Source: Doryteuthis pealeii
Lineage: Eukaryota > Mollusca > Cephalopoda > Myopsida > Loliginidae
Assembly: GCA_023376005.1 (NCBI GenBank)
Contig: CM042176.1
Location: 14,945,139-15,009,138 of the forward strand
DNA length: 64,000 bases
Direction: 5' to 3'
The translations under genes were made by a program, and so were the position numbers. Below, one piece after another: positions 20,271 through 31,601 of the stretch (position 1 is its first letter; every line of letters starts with the position of its first letter). Below the pieces are notes generated by a model. It did not search any database. It had not been told where the DNA came from and was given only the letters and a program-made list of their open reading frames with translations.

Positions 20271-20335
20271 GTATTAGCCAATGTTAAAACATTTCGGTTT
20301 GTATATTAATCTATCATCAGGGCATTGTTAATGTG
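20271..20335 (-). ncRNA. Hammerhead-like motif, left arm
   Basis: On the minus strand: GCC, CTGATGA (20314-20320), a partly broken stem II, GAAA, a stem III TGTT/AACA with A-U closing pair, then T-T and GGC pairing with GCC. Outer ATTA/TAAT pairing extends stem I past a bulge. One extra base sits between the core and stem II. It is probably a decayed ribozyme. Confidence 0.45.
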
Positions 20336-20384
20336 ATGACTAATTTTCAATATAAATTTTTAAAGAAAAAAAAAAGACAAATTT

Positions 20385-20628
20385 TAGCATTCTCTTAGTC
20401 AGTAGAGCATCCACTGGTTCAATACTGGCCCTCGCCAACTCAGCGTATGAGTAGCACAGGGATCTGTGCAGTAAATTAAGGAGCTGATTTTAGGAGTCGC
20501 GCTCCACCTCAGACGTTAAAAAAACAATCTACTAGGTTTAGCGCTTGGGACGATGGGATAGACTCCCTCGCTGTTTAGCTGATGCCAACTTTAGGCCACC
20601 CCGACAACTTTACTTTATAGCTGTTATT
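20385..20628 (+). repeat. tRNA-derived SINE
   Basis: A tRNA-like head (TTAGTCAGTAGAGCA, GGTTCAATACTGG) is followed by the body AACTCAGCGTATGAGTAGCA and a tail ending ACAACTTTACTTTA. The same family lies at 56524-56790, with tail pieces at 40556-40600 and 42205-42245. Confidence 0.75.
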
Positions 20629-20903
20629 AGTATTCTATTTCTAAATTGTGACATGATGTGTATTTAAAATTATTTTTTAAAAATCATTTTATTTATTTAT
20701 TTATAAATGAAAATACATTTGTAGTAAATACGGTATTTTTAATATCTATGATTTTAAATAAATTTCAGATACTACACAAATATAAATGAAGGATAATGAC
20801 ATGAGTCACATTTTAAACAAATGAATATACATATATTTTTATTTTTAAAGAAAATTTTTTCTTAAATAATTTTGAATACAAATTATGTCACATGGTTTAA
20901 ATC

Positions 20904-20966
20904 CTATTACCAATGCCCTGATGATGGTTTAATATATAAACCAAAACGTTTTAACGTTGGCTAATA
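20904..20966 (+). ncRNA. Hammerhead-like motif, right arm
   Basis: This has CTGATGA at 20918-20924, a perfect stem II GGTTT/AAACC, stem III CGTT/AACG and stem I GCC/GGC. The invariant G before the three As is A here, which should abolish cleavage. Relative to the left-arm copy, stem III differs by a paired C-G to U-A change. Confidence 0.45.
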
Positions 20967-21008
20967 CTTCTAACTATGATAAAATCATCCTCTGAAATCA
21001 TCTTTTTT

Positions 21009-21046
<38 letters not shown>

Positions 21047-21064
21047 TTTTATATATTTACATAC

Positions 21065-21121
<57 letters not shown>

Positions 21122-21237
21122 CACTGGGCAATAAAGTACACAGTATTATACTAAATCAAGTACAATGATTCTAAATATCTACTCAGAATTGTTCAAACAT
21201 GTCAATTTTTTTATTACATATCCATATAATTATATAC

Positions 21238-21806
21238 TAGGGTGAGTCAAAAGTTTTGCAATATTTTACTAACGTAAGGCACAATTCCACAGCTCCAAAT
21301 GCTTTTGCCGAGGTCGTGAAAGTTGACAAACCACACTAGAATGTGAGATGCCAAGCCCACCTGATACTCTCCGAGTGCTACTCACCAGATTTATCTCTAT
21401 GGTTTGGAGCACGGCCTCGGATTCCATGGTTTTAGGCCTACCTGGCCATACCTGATCGTCAAGGTTCTTGCACCCTGAGTGAAATTTCTTGAACCACCTG
21501 GTTACTGCACCTTCACCTTCACCTTTCGTACGACAAATTATTTTGGTTGCTTTGGCAGTGTTCTGGCCCAGTTTAAACTCGTAAAGCATAAGTTCCTGAT
21601 TTAGACTATGTAACACGTTCATCTGTGCGGCTTTCAAATTGCACACACAGTGAAGCAATTCTCAACGTGTCTGCACACCAACTACCACTATACTACCACT
21701 CACAGCGGGGTACCTTTTCCACTGCTCGAACTGCTTCGGTCATGTGATAAAAATGCTGCAAACGAGTATGTACAAAAATACTGCGAAACTTTTGACTCGA
21801 TCCTAG
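21238..21806 (-). mobile_element. Internally deleted mariner-type element
   Basis: The terminal inverted repeats are TAGGGTGAGTCAAAAGTTTT at 21238 and the complementary AAACTTTTGACTCGATCCTA at about 21804. The 570-bp length is far below a full element of about 1.3 kb. Only the N-terminal transposase part remains. Confidence 0.75.
21269..21658 (-). pseudogene. Mariner transposase, N-terminal DNA-binding part only
   Basis: The 129-residue frame reads as a mariner HTH region: ELMLYEFKLGQNTAKATK, then VTRWFKKFHSGCKNLDD, GRPKTMES and SSTRRVSGGLGISHSSV, the expected order of the two helix-turn-helix motifs. The catalytic DDE/D domain is absent, so the copy cannot transpose by itself. Confidence 0.85.
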
Positions 21807-21971
21807 TATTAATACATTTGTGTATAATATTTATTTTTTCAGACTGTTGTCCTCATATTTTATTGTGGTGTGTAAAATCGCAACTTTTCAACTGCTATAT
21901 CCTTCGGCCTTCCTCAAAATCTGCCTTGACAGTAAATTTCCAGTTCAAAGAAAAAAAAAAAAATGTCTACC

Positions 21972-22180
21972 CTAATTAGAAATTCCATTAATTATTTTTA
22001 AAGTTTTAATTAGATCACCTTTAATTATTCTTTCTTGTAAAGTAGTTAATCCTAATTTCTCTAATCTCTCCCTGTAATTGTAATCCTTTTTATTTGTTCT
22101 GTAACTCTTCTTTGTATGCCCTCCAAACTCTAATTTCCATGCCTGGAGCCCAGACCTGTGTACAATATTCTATACTAACA
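21972..22180 (-). pseudogene. LINE reverse transcriptase C-terminal fragment
   Basis: The minus strand gives IEYCTQVWAPGMEI, then after a frameshift KDYNYRERLEKLGLTTL, ERIIKGDLIKTLKIINGISN and a stop. This is the typical C-terminal end of CR1/L2/Jockey-like LINE reverse transcriptases (EYCTQVW; RERL..LGL.TL..RR..GDLI). It is 5' truncated and frameshifted. Confidence 0.8.
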
Positions 22181-22905
22181 GGACCTGTGGATATACCACA
22201 GTATGATAATTTAATTATTACATTTGATATGCTTCTTTTTTTAAGAGCTATTGTGAAAAATAATTCGATATGTAAAAAGTATAATCATTTTTATTTAACT
22301 CTCAATGACCCAACTTGGGAGATCAATATTGTGGTCTGTAAAATCACAACTTTTCGGCTGTTATATCCTTCGGCCTTCCTCGGTGTGTTTCCGGTGTAGC
22401 CAAACATATCAATGACCCAACTTGGGAAATCATTTTGAATAGTCTGACTCCTTTTTTGATCAACAGTCAAATAACTTTTGAAGATCTTATTCAAATAATT
22501 ATGTCATTGTTCTTGCATGCCTATCATTCCAACATGCGTCACGAGGAGCATCACGATCATTCAAAAAAAAAAAAAAGAAAGAATTTATTGGCGTTTCCTG
22601 CACAACTAAAGGCGTAAAATCCAATGACATCAGTTATTTTCGATATTTTTATTTTTAAAGTAATTTACTTTAAAAACAATTTGATTCAGCCTTTTCAATA
22701 ATTTGTTCCCATATTGAGTTCATCTCTATATTTGGTCTGCTCAAGAGATCACTATAGCCAAACATATGAGATACAACGGCCAAAATGTTGGGATTTTTAC
22801 ATACCACTATAAAGATGAGGACAACAATCTGAAAAATCAAAATTAAACACATGAAGCCTCTTCTCAAAAATTAGTAGTATCTAGCTTCTTTTTTTTTTTT
22901 TCAAT
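22181..22905. repeat. Repeat mosaic
   Basis: 22185-22240 (GATATACCACAGTATGATAA) recurs at 58390-58430. 22330-22400 and 22790-22830 are pieces of the GGCCTTCCTC/CCGAAA repeat. There is no gene. Confidence 0.5.
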
Positions 22906-22927
22906 ACTTAAATGGGTGACCATTTAA

Positions 22928-23151
22928 CTCTTAACATCCTATAACGCCTCGTTCTGCCCAGTCAGAAGTTTATTTCCTATTCTGCCCCAAATGATAGCCT
23001 TTGTTTAAATGTAATACTAAACATATTTAGAAGTCTTTGATTTATGGAAAATAACAGGTAACTTGAAATGAAAAGGCCATTTTAGGCATTTTTTGATAAA
23101 TCCTTATAGGAATGGGACCCTGATCTTAAATTCTCAACAGGATGTTAAGAA
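22928..23151. mobile_element. TTAA-target MITE, first of an inverted pair
   Basis: It runs from CTCTTAACATCC to GGATGTTAAGAA, between TTAA at 22924-22927 and the shared TTAA at 23152-23155. It is oriented opposite to its neighbour. Confidence 0.85.
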
Positions 23152-23155
23152 TTAA

Positions 23156-23376
23156 CTCTTAACATCCTGTTGAGAATTTTCTAAATCCAGAGTCCCATTC
23201 CTATAAGGATCTATAAAAAATGCTAAAAATGGCCTTTTCCTTTCAAGTTACCTGTTATTTCCCTTAAAATAAAGACTTCAAAATATGTTTAATATTACAT
23301 TTAAACAAAGGGTCAGATTATGAAAATGAATGTGACTTCTGGACAGGTGGAATGAGGCGGTATAGGACATTAAGAG
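23156..23376. mobile_element. TTAA-target MITE, second of an inverted pair
   Basis: It starts CTCTTAACATCC and ends before TTAA at 23377-23380. The pre-insertion site is visible at 29101-29140, where one TTAA lies in the same SINE context. Confidence 0.85.
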
Positions 23377-23380
23377 TTAA

Positions 23381-23879
23381 GCAACAGCAGGTACTGTAAG
23401 CCACCTGATATCAAAATGACTTACTTTGGCATTAAATGACCCAGAAAGGGTTGATAGGCCGTAAAGCATAAGACAATCAACCAACCAGCTCTGTGAGACC
23501 CAAGAAAGGTCTGTACAACCAAGACAGATGAATTTGCGTAGTGCTAGCTCAAATGGATTTAGATTTGCATTGACACTTGTTCTTTGATCTTAGGTCCAAT
23601 AAAAATTGGCTACGCTTTTAAAATGCTGCCTTCTCTCTCTGAAACCCTTGTATTTGGGTTGAACTAACTTGGCGCTTCATGCTTCATTTCTTTCTGAGAT
23701 AATGGACACCCCCTCCCTCACCATTCACTGAATTGCACCCAGTGGAGGGGAAGTGCTAAAAAAAAAGAATGAAAGATGTGAATGAACCAGGTGCATGTTT
23801 TGAGAGATCCGCAGTATCCTGTTCTTGGAGACAATGTTATTTATTTATTTATTTATTTATTAACTTTTTTAAATTCTAG
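23381..23879. other. SINE remainder and unassigned DNA
   Basis: 23381-23500 continues the SINE interrupted by the MITE pair. The rest, including a (TTTA)n tract near 23840, has no defensible exon, although an acceptor-like TTGATCTTAG sits near 23594. Confidence 0.4.
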
Positions 23880-23939
23880 AATCAACAAACATTGTATGAC
23901 CTTGCATTTAAGAAAGTTCTTCATGAGGCCGAATTTGAG
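23880..23939 (+). CDS. Probable 60-bp internal exon
   Basis: The acceptor TTTAAATTCTAG ends at 23879 and the donor GTGAGA starts at 23940. The exon is open in phase 0 (NQQTLYDLAFKKVLHEAEFE) and ends on a codon boundary. The downstream candidate exon at 25282 continues in the same phase. I do not recognise the protein. It could belong to a separate gene, or be an alternative 3' exon of the alpha-kinase through the in-frame donor at 19615. Confidence 0.45.
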
Positions 23940-24195
23940 GTGAGACGTGTGTGGAGAGGAAATATCCTTTTTTCACGTCTACTAGTGGTATATATGGAAC
24001 ATTGTACAAAATCATGACATGCTTGGACAGTTCTGACCGTGGGTCCAAAACCAATGTATTTGATTTAGTCCAAAAGACAATCTCTTCCTGACCCTCAGTA
24101 GAAAATTCTTTGTTGCCCAGTATTGTTCAATGTCCACAAAAGTTTTTTGGCAAACCTAAAACAGAAATTCTGAGCAAATTTACTAAATATATATA

Positions 24196-24278
24196 TATAT
24201 ATAAGGTGTGTCAAAAAAAGTATCAAGATTTTTTGTACTTTTTGACACACTTTGTATTCTGGAGAGAAAAAAAACGTT

Positions 24279-24313
<35 letters not shown>

Positions 24314-24475
24314 CAGGATACAAGGTGTGTCAAAAAAGTACAAGTTTAAAGGTGTATTTACCAAGATAGAAATGAAGAATAAATGGAACTCTATTTTTTT
24401 CTTTTTCAGAATACAAGGTGTGCCAAAAAGTACAAAATATCTTGAACTTTTTTGACACACCTATCTTTTTATATA
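24196..24475. mobile_element. Nested mariner-type inverted repeats
   Basis: Several copies of AGGTGTGTCAAAAAAAGTA-like ends occur in both orientations (about 24203, 24240, 24323, 24415, 24455). This is the usual form of short mariner MITEs inserted into each other. No coding is present. Confidence 0.6.
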
Positions 24476-24663
24476 CTAGCCAGATTTAATTCGAGTCAAA
24501 AATAGTGGGTGTGATCGTTTGAAATTTAACTAGGTTTTTTTTTTTTTTGTTGTTGTTTTTTGATTTTTTTAAAGATCCCAAATATACACAGTACATCTCA
24601 TAAGTATTTGAACAAAAAGACAATTTGTTTTAACTACATGGTTTAGGACATGTACCTATCAGC

Positions 24664-24720
<57 letters not shown>

Positions 24721-25281
24721 CAACAGATATAATGGATTTTATTGCCAATAGAAAAATGATATTGATAAAATTAGATTATTATTAAATGATTTTAATATAA
24801 TACTTGAAAATAAAATCTAGTAAAGTAAATGTTTAAATAAAAGCCCGAACAGGTGCTTTAACAACAGGAAATTTATATTGTCACATCTAATCCAGTCATT
24901 TCAAAACTATAAGATCCGTTTTCTCAAAGGAAATATTCTGGCTAACCAATTTTTTTTTTTTTTTAAATATTTGATTACTATCAATGATTAACAAACTATT
25001 ATAATAAACAACTTAAAACCTTTTTAAAGATTATTTTAAATTTAAACTCTATGATCTGTAAACCCATTGCGTTTTTATTTTTTAACACCAGTCCATAATT
25101 ATATCAATGCTTCTATCAAGTAAAGAATCTTAATTTACAATTTTATTCTATAATATTGATAAATCTGGATGATTTAAAAAAATCTTTCTCTTTTTTTAAA
25201 AATGTTAATTCCCCAAAAACTTACCTTTATTATCAATCTAAATTTTAAAATCATGCTGTTAATTCTAATTTTCAATTGCAG
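24476..25281. other. AT-rich intron-like DNA
   Basis: This has (GT)n/(TA)n at 24665-24719 and otherwise simple AT-rich DNA ending in the acceptor TTTTCAATTGCAG. No gene is seen. Confidence 0.5.
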
Positions 25282-25329
25282 ATACCCCAAAGCTTATCTG
25301 ATGGACTGGACCCCCCGTGGGTCTACTGA
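25282..25329 (+). CDS. Probable terminal coding exon
   Basis: The acceptor AG is at 25280-25281. In phase 0, matching the exon at 23880-23939, it reads IPQSLSDGLDPPWVY and stops at TGA. A second frame stays open to 25408 (ending YIKQEATR), so the phase is not certain. Two AATAAA signals follow at 25410 and 25416 and another near 25854. The stretch is clearly more GC-rich than its flanks. Family unknown. Confidence 0.45.
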   Translation: MPQSLSDGLDPPWVY

Positions 25330-26220
25330 CCGCTGTTTCGAATCCACTGGTCTAACCAAAGAATTTTTGTCTGGTGCCGATTATATTAAACAAGAAGCAA
25401 CAAGATAAAAATAAAAATAAATCCTAGATTATTAAAAAAAAAAAAAAATACAAGGGTTGATTCACTATACTGAGACTCGTTCAATGTGCATTCCAATTTT
25501 CGGGAGTAAGCGCCAACTGCTCCATTGTTCAGCTGCTGCTGGCTTTGTTTTTCTGGGTTTGTTCACAACCTCAGGAATGCCAACTTCATTAGCCAAAAGT
25601 GAAGACTGTTTTAAATGATTGTTTTTCCTTCTTAGGAACTGGAATTGCCCCGTTTTGATTTTTGAAGAGCTTTAAAGCCGCCAGTCTCTGACTTGGGGTC
25701 TGAAAAGTCTTTGAAAGTTATTGCGAGGCAAGCCACTGACCCTTCCTGAGAAACCGATCTGTGCATGTAGCAAAAAAAAAAAAAAAAATACTCCAAAAGG
25801 AGACTATCCAATATTTACCGAATGGACTCTGTAATCGCTCTGCAAAGAAAAAAAATAAAGATTATGCATTTGGCTATTGTGCGTTAATATTTATCGTTTC
25901 ATCACAACGTTATGTAACCCTTTTCTCGTCGGGTACATAACCAGAATTCTTATAAGATAGAGAGACGAGAGAGAGGGTATCAGAGAGATATTTAAACAGA
26001 TACATAACTTACTTGCTACTTCGGCCATTGGTGATCTCTAGTCGCCTTTCTAATCGCCATGTTGGATTCCATCTCTTCTTTTTAATTTTAGATTATTTGT
26101 AGAAAGAAACTTTTTGGATTAAATATTGAAAGAATAATTGAAAAATCAACATGTAATCTTTATTAGTGTGAAATGAAACATCCATTGAAATCAGTTTGTT
26201 AAGTCAATTGTCCTTCAACA
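25330..26220. other. Probable 3' UTR and unassigned DNA
   Basis: 25330-25870 is moderately GC-rich without repeats and fits a 3' UTR. 25900-26100 resembles 8735-8860 in places (the ACCCTTTT.TCGTCGGGTA phrase), so part is repetitive. Confidence 0.35.
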
Positions 26221-26900
26221 ATAACCGGACCATGTAACCAGTAAGCACCCCAGGTGAGAGCTGCTTTGAAAAGAACACCTTTTGCTTTTCACCATAAACT
26301 CCTGGTCGTTTATTTACAAACAGGCAATATTTTTTGTGTTAAAATTTCACTGTAAGATTTTTTAAAAGTTTGTTAATGTATATTTACAACCCAAAGGCAC
26401 GTTTTTATACTAAAATAGTTTTCGATTTTAATTAAAAATAAAAATAGTTATTTCATGTTAATTCAATAGGAATTTTTTAAAGTTTTAAAAACTTTAGATG
26501 AAAGACACGTTTTTATATGAAAGACGCATTTTTATATTAAAATAGTTTTTATTTAATCAGAAGAGAAATGCAGATATGTTTATTTAAATGAAAATAGTTT
26601 TTATTTACAAAATAGTTTTTATGTTTATTTAAATTAAAGGATGTTGAGACCAAGTAACCAATAAATAACTATTATTCTTTTTATTAAAATCTAAAACTAT
26701 TTTAGTATAAAAACATGCCTTTGAGTTGTAAATATACATGATCAAACTTTTTAAAAATCTTACAGGGAAATTCTAACGCCAAAAAAAAATGTATGTTGTT
26801 TGTAAACAAACAACCGGGAGTTTATGGTGAAAAGCAAAAGATGTTCCTTTCAAAACAGCTCTCACCGGGGGTGCTTATTGGTTACATGGTCCCAATAACC
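26221..26900. mobile_element. Long-TIR element, about 200-bp arms
   Basis: The ATAACCGGACCATGTAACCA end at 26221 is matched inverted by TGGTTACATGG at about 26880-26898, and pairing continues to about 26430/26700. Pieces of the same family lie near 55200 and 55640. No transposase. Confidence 0.75.
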
Positions 26901-26984
26901 ATTACAATCCAAGCGCATCCTTTGTATGAGTAATATGCTTTTTTTAATTTACAGAATGAAGTAATTATTTATTTAGCCACAATT

Positions 26985-27600
26985 TTGTGATCATAACTTG
27001 TATAAAATATTTTGTAATTTCTTTTGTTTTTTATATAAATATTTGATATAAAAATTTAAATATATAAAATATATAATTTGAATAAATAAAGAATTTGAAT
27101 AAATAAAAATATTTTGATATAAATATTTGATATAAAAATTTAAATATATAAATATATAATTTGAATAAATAAAGAATTTGAATAAATAAAAATATTTTGA
27201 TATAAATATTTGATATAAAAATTAAAATATATAGATATATAATTTGAATAAATAAAATATATAAATATCAATATTTTGATATAAATATTTTGTAATTTCA
27301 TATTTTTAAATTTCTTTTAATTTGTGAGACAGAAATAATCATTTATTATCTTTTTAGAAATATTTATATATGCTACAAATTATAAATTATATATATAATT
27401 ATATATAATTATATATATAAATTACAAATTAGAAATATTCATATATGTTACAAATTATATATATAATTATTTATGAAATTATTATATTATAAATTACAAA
27501 TTATAAATATTTATATATGCTATATAAAATGAATTATGTATCAATAGATATTAAATAAATTATTTAATATATAAATATTTATCTATTCATCTATATATTA
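26985..27600. repeat. AT-only tandem repeats
   Basis: An approximately 80-bp unit (TTTGAATAAATAAAGAATTT, ATATTTTGATATAAATATTT) occurs three times, followed by a TATATAATTATATA-rich block. It is over 90 percent A+T by eye. Confidence 0.8.
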
Positions 27601-27731
27601 ATACTAGTGTTCCTTAATTGTACAATTGTTACCATCTTGTAACATCCTCTGGTTAAGAATTAAACCTTCCAAATCGTCAAAGATGAAAATCAAAAATGTA
27701 ATTCCTGATTATCTGGTGTTGATTATCTGCT

Positions 27732-28114
27732 GAATTCTTATTTCTTATGATGGTCGTCACCTCAGGTAGATAAATGTCTATGTCTGGTTCTTCTTTCTAT
27801 TTCTTGTTGGTTCATTTTCTACTAAGGCATGCTTAAATAACTAACAACACCTGTTGCCTTTTTAAAGCTTTTATTTACCTTATCTAACTAACTCACATCG
27901 TGCATGGAGATGAGTCCAGCCACCCAGGATACATCTATTCTGGGTCACGTCTCAGCTGGAACTGAAGATCTAACTAGTTCTTGCATGATTTGCGGTTTTC
28001 ACGCCTCTGGGGTCAAAGTTTCCCAACGGTCTGTAACTTTCCATTTGGGCTCTTTGTATTCTCACTACACGGAATTGTCAACAATCCATGCTACCCATAG
28101 ATTATGCAACAACA
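27732..28114 (-). mobile_element. LTR-like element, diverged copy
   Basis: The minus-strand start TGTTGTTGCATAATCTATG, the AATAAAAGCTTT signal and the following order of blocks parallel 61051-61489 and 6552-7011. The interior differs strongly, so it is a different subfamily. Confidence 0.45.
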
Positions 28115-28162
28115 AAACTTAGATTAGTCTGAATGCTTTGATCCTGTAAAACTTATATTTCA

Positions 28163-28275
28163 GGGAGGTGCGTGGTGTAATGGTTAAAGTCATGGGAAAT
28201 GGACTCGTCACCCCGAGTTCAAATCCTGGATGTGGTAACTTCCTTTCACTTAACGCTAATACCCTTGGGAAAGGT
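28163..28275 (+). repeat. tRNA-derived SINE
   Basis: The A-box-like GTGGTGTAATGGTTAAAGTC and B-box GAGTTCAAATCCTGG have correct spacing. The body ends AATACCCTTGGGAAAGGTAT. A head of the same type is at 37790-37850 and, mirrored, 44960-45020. Confidence 0.7.
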
Positions 28276-28704
28276 ATAAAACAGTTTCTAAGACAAAGTT
28301 TTTCAACCGGTGTGCAAAAACATTAAAATAATAAAACAAAAAAATATGTTAAAGTAAAATATTTAAATGTTAAAGTAAAATTTTAAAAAATATTAAATAA
28401 AGTAAAAAATATAAATTTTCACAAAAAATTAATCATGTAAAAGTAAAAATACCTGTTTCTAAGACAGAGTTGAAAAAAATATTTAATTAAAACAAAAAAT
28501 ATTTAATTAAGATAAAAAATATTAAAGTAATAGAATAAAAATATAAGAGGATGATCAACCGTCCTCAACACTCACGGCACACTCACGGAAGCTTCACAGT
28601 ACACTAGTGTGCCGCGGTACACAGGTAGAAAAACTCTGATATATATTATTAATTAACAAAATCTATATAGTAAAATTATTATTAAAATCTTATTCTCTTT
28701 ATAA
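28276..28704. other. A-rich spacer
   Basis: Simple A/T-rich DNA with short AAAGTAAAATATT-like repeats; no gene seen. Confidence 0.5.
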
Positions 28705-28830
28705 ATCCAGGATTCACTGTGATGTAATGGCTAACCTGCTGGACTGTGACCTTGCAGTTCAAACTCCAGTCTCGCTATTACATTCACTTTTGGATGAATA
28801 CTCTTGGGAAAGGTATGAACTAATTTGCAA
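28705..28830 (+). repeat. tRNA-derived SINE, second subtype
   Basis: GTGATGTAATGGCTAACCTG and GCAGTTCAAACTCCAG form the pol III boxes, and it shares the CTTGGGAAAGGTATGAA tail with 28163-28275. Confidence 0.65.
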
Positions 28831-28854
28831 AGCTTTATATTAAATAGTACCACT

Positions 28855-29165
28855 ACTGTTCTTTGATATGCCATTCAACAAAGAAACCCAAACCAAACCT
28901 CTCTTCTCTTCTAATACCCTTGGGAAAGGTATTAACCCCCTCACCCCTCCCTGCTATGGATTAAATAGTACCACTACTGTTCTTCTACAAGGATGACTTT
29001 GTCATTAAATAACCAAACCAAACATCTTCACTTACGGTCAAGTCATATTGAAAGCACCGGTTCCCGCTTTATCACCAAAGGTAACCAGCGATGAGCCTGT
29101 TCAATACTTAGATGGGTAACCATTTAAGCAACAGCAGGTACTGTGAGAAACCAATTATCAAAATG
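28855..29165 (+). repeat. SINE tails and unoccupied MITE target site
   Basis: This contains two GATATGCCATT/AAACCAAACC tails. At 29101-29140 it has the sequence AATACTTAGATGGGTAACCA, TTAA (29124-29127), GCAACAGCAGGTACTGTGAG. That is the empty counterpart of the site filled at 22924-23380. Confidence 0.65.
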
Positions 29166-29244
29166 ACATGGCAATTTTATTTGATACTTCTTGAAAACAT
29201 TTGTTATAAAGCACAAAATCCCTTTCCATTTATTTTCACTGCAT

Positions 29245-29560
29245 ATAATGGTGAAGTTCCAGTTCTGGAGCTCTGGGGAGTGTGGAGTGTATGAGTTTTA
29301 AAAAATGCATTTTTAAAAAATTTGAGTTAAAAAAAAAAAAAAAATTTTTTTTAAATACCCATCAAAAATTAATGAAACAATGAGCTCTGTAGAGTACCTC
29401 TTCATTGCTATTACATGCAGGTACACACTGACCCAGAGTGGTAGTCCATGTTAGGGTCCTAATCTATGGGTTAAATTTTTTTTAAATGAGGTTTACAAAA
29501 TGTGTTTAAAAAATTAAAAAATAAACATTTTTCAATACCCATCAAAAATTAATAAAACCC
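29245..29560 (+). repeat. Dispersed repeat (9235 family)
   Basis: GTGAAGTTCCAGTTCTGGAG at the start and CTAATCTATGGGTTAAA near 29470 follow the family order, with A/T-run expansions. Confidence 0.55.
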
Positions 29561-29768
29561 ATGTCGTCATAATAAAATAACCCAACAAGCGTTGACATGC
29601 CATAAAATTCCGACCAACTTAATTTATTCATTTATTTTTTTATCTAAAAAAAAAAAATTTTTTTAAGTTCATTATTTATTTGTTTATTTGTCATATTAAA
29701 AAAAAAAACATCAAATAAAGTTAACAGCATTCTTATATGTAAAATAACCAGCATGATATAGCCTGGTC

Positions 29769-30133
29769 GGTTAAATCGAACTTAACGGACCTAAATTCCA
29801 CCATTGTATGTTACCCCACTGAAAGAAAAAAAAATACCAAAAATCAGGGAATTAACCGAATTAAATGAAATTTTCAGTGTTGATATATTAATGAATAAAA
29901 GATATAATGCACCAGTTATTTTATTTTTAAGTTTTTACATTTTTTCAGGTCATTTAACTTTGAACCATGTATCTTTGAGGTGTAACTCAGATTCTCAAAG
30001 ATATGTGGTTCAAAGTTAACTGACCTGAAAAAATGTAAAAGTTCTTAGATAAAATAAGTTGTGCCTTATATCTTTTATTCATTAATATATCAACATGAAA
30101 ATTTCATTAAATTTGGTTAATTCCCTGATTTTT

Positions 30134-30166
<33 letters not shown>

Positions 30167-30219
30167 CGGCGGGAAGAATTACGATGGTGGAATTTAGGTC
30201 CGTTAAGTTTGATTTAACC
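29769..30219. mobile_element. Full-length palindromic MITE with 8-bp target duplication
   Basis: The 451-bp element begins GGTTAAATC and ends GATTTAACC. A perfect 8-bp direct repeat GCCTGGTC flanks it (29761-29768 and 30220-30227). Almost the whole element is one inverted repeat around a centre near 29985. The 8-bp duplication fits the hAT superfamily. A rearranged copy is at 56996-57245. Confidence 0.85.
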
Positions 30220-31601
30220 GCCTGGTCAATGTCCTCAAGTACCTGTTACAGACTTATCACTTTAATGCAACAATCAATTGAGAAAAACAAGCAATTAGGA
30301 ACTGAATTTTAATTTTTGTCATATGTACAAAACAGTTTTTGAAAAATAGAATTATATTTCAAAACACTCAAAAGTTAAGGATTACATTTTTTTTAATTCT
30401 ATAAATTATTTTCCTCTTATTCTCTCTCTTACCCACACACTGCCTGGTGTTAAATTTTTTTCTACTCCGGTCATGGAACCGGGTAATTTTGCTAGTTAGA
30501 TATTACATATATTATAAGATATATATTAGATATTAAATTTAAATTAAAATAAAATAATATTTAGACTGTTCCTTAAGCTTCAATTTTTTTTTTTTTCTGA
30601 CCCACACCAGTGGTGTTTGGTCAGTTCACATTTTTTTCCGCATGGTCCCCCTGCATCACCCGGTAAGAAAAACCTTAGAGCAGGCTGGGTTTGTAGACCA
30701 AAGCACATCAACTAAACGTTGCGGCTGCTTTGAACCTTTGAAGGAACTTGTTTTTAATTTTTTTACTGTTTAGTGGATTTGGTGTAAATGTATTCATTTA
30801 TTAACATTGGTCATTTTTATCACAAGAAGAACCTTTTGGTAATCGTTGAAAGGTACGAAGTCTGCCCTAGACAGTAATGAGACTGATTCTGCATAAATCT
30901 TACCTATCAATAATAGAAATTCAGTCTCTACTTGTCTGGAACCAAAACTATGTCACTGCAATCAATTAAGTAAATTTATCAATGAGTATTTAATTTATAG
31001 TCAGTATCATTACTACATAAAAATATTAGAATACTATGAAATTATCAATTGTAAAATTTTCATGAAAATTTTCGGTACTTATTCATTAGATTAATTTATG
31101 TTTAAAGTAGTTTTTTCCTAAAATATATTAGGGGAAATTTTTTTTTTTTTTTTTTAATTTTATTTTTATATTATTTTATTCCTTAGATTAATTTATGCTT
31201 AATGTAGTTTCCTTATATTCTTAATTTATGCTTAAAGTAGTTTTTTCCTAAAAATATATTAGGGGAAATTTTTTTTTTTTTTTTTATACCTAATTTTATG
31301 AAACCCAAACAAAATATATTTTACTTGTATGATTAAGTTTTTCTATAAAGATAAGAGTCTGAATAATTAAATTTGAAATTTTTAGAAAAGTTTTGGAGGT
31401 CCTTTACTGTTGTAAAACAAAACAAATATCTCAGTGGAGTGAATATGATGATTTTTAAGTAAGTAAATAATTAATTTTTTTAAATATTAAACGATTTGTT
31501 TTAGTTTATTTAATATGACCCCTCAGGCAATATCTTTCAAATATTTATTTTTACACTGCTCAGAGGTTATTTATTTATTTAAAAAAATTTTTTTTTTACT
31601 A

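Larger units (their letters stand above)
20181..21010. mobile_element. Foldback element between two (TA)n tracts
   Basis: Arms of about 150 bases (20215-20330 and 20905-21005) are inverted copies. (TA)n flanks both sides (20141-20180; 21015-21120). Each arm carries a hammerhead-like motif, and a tRNA-derived SINE sits inside at 20385-20628. No transposase is seen. Confidence 0.7.

Noticed and set aside
28163..28230. tRNA gene
   Set aside because: Same reason: a repeated SINE head with a shared tail at 28705-28830.
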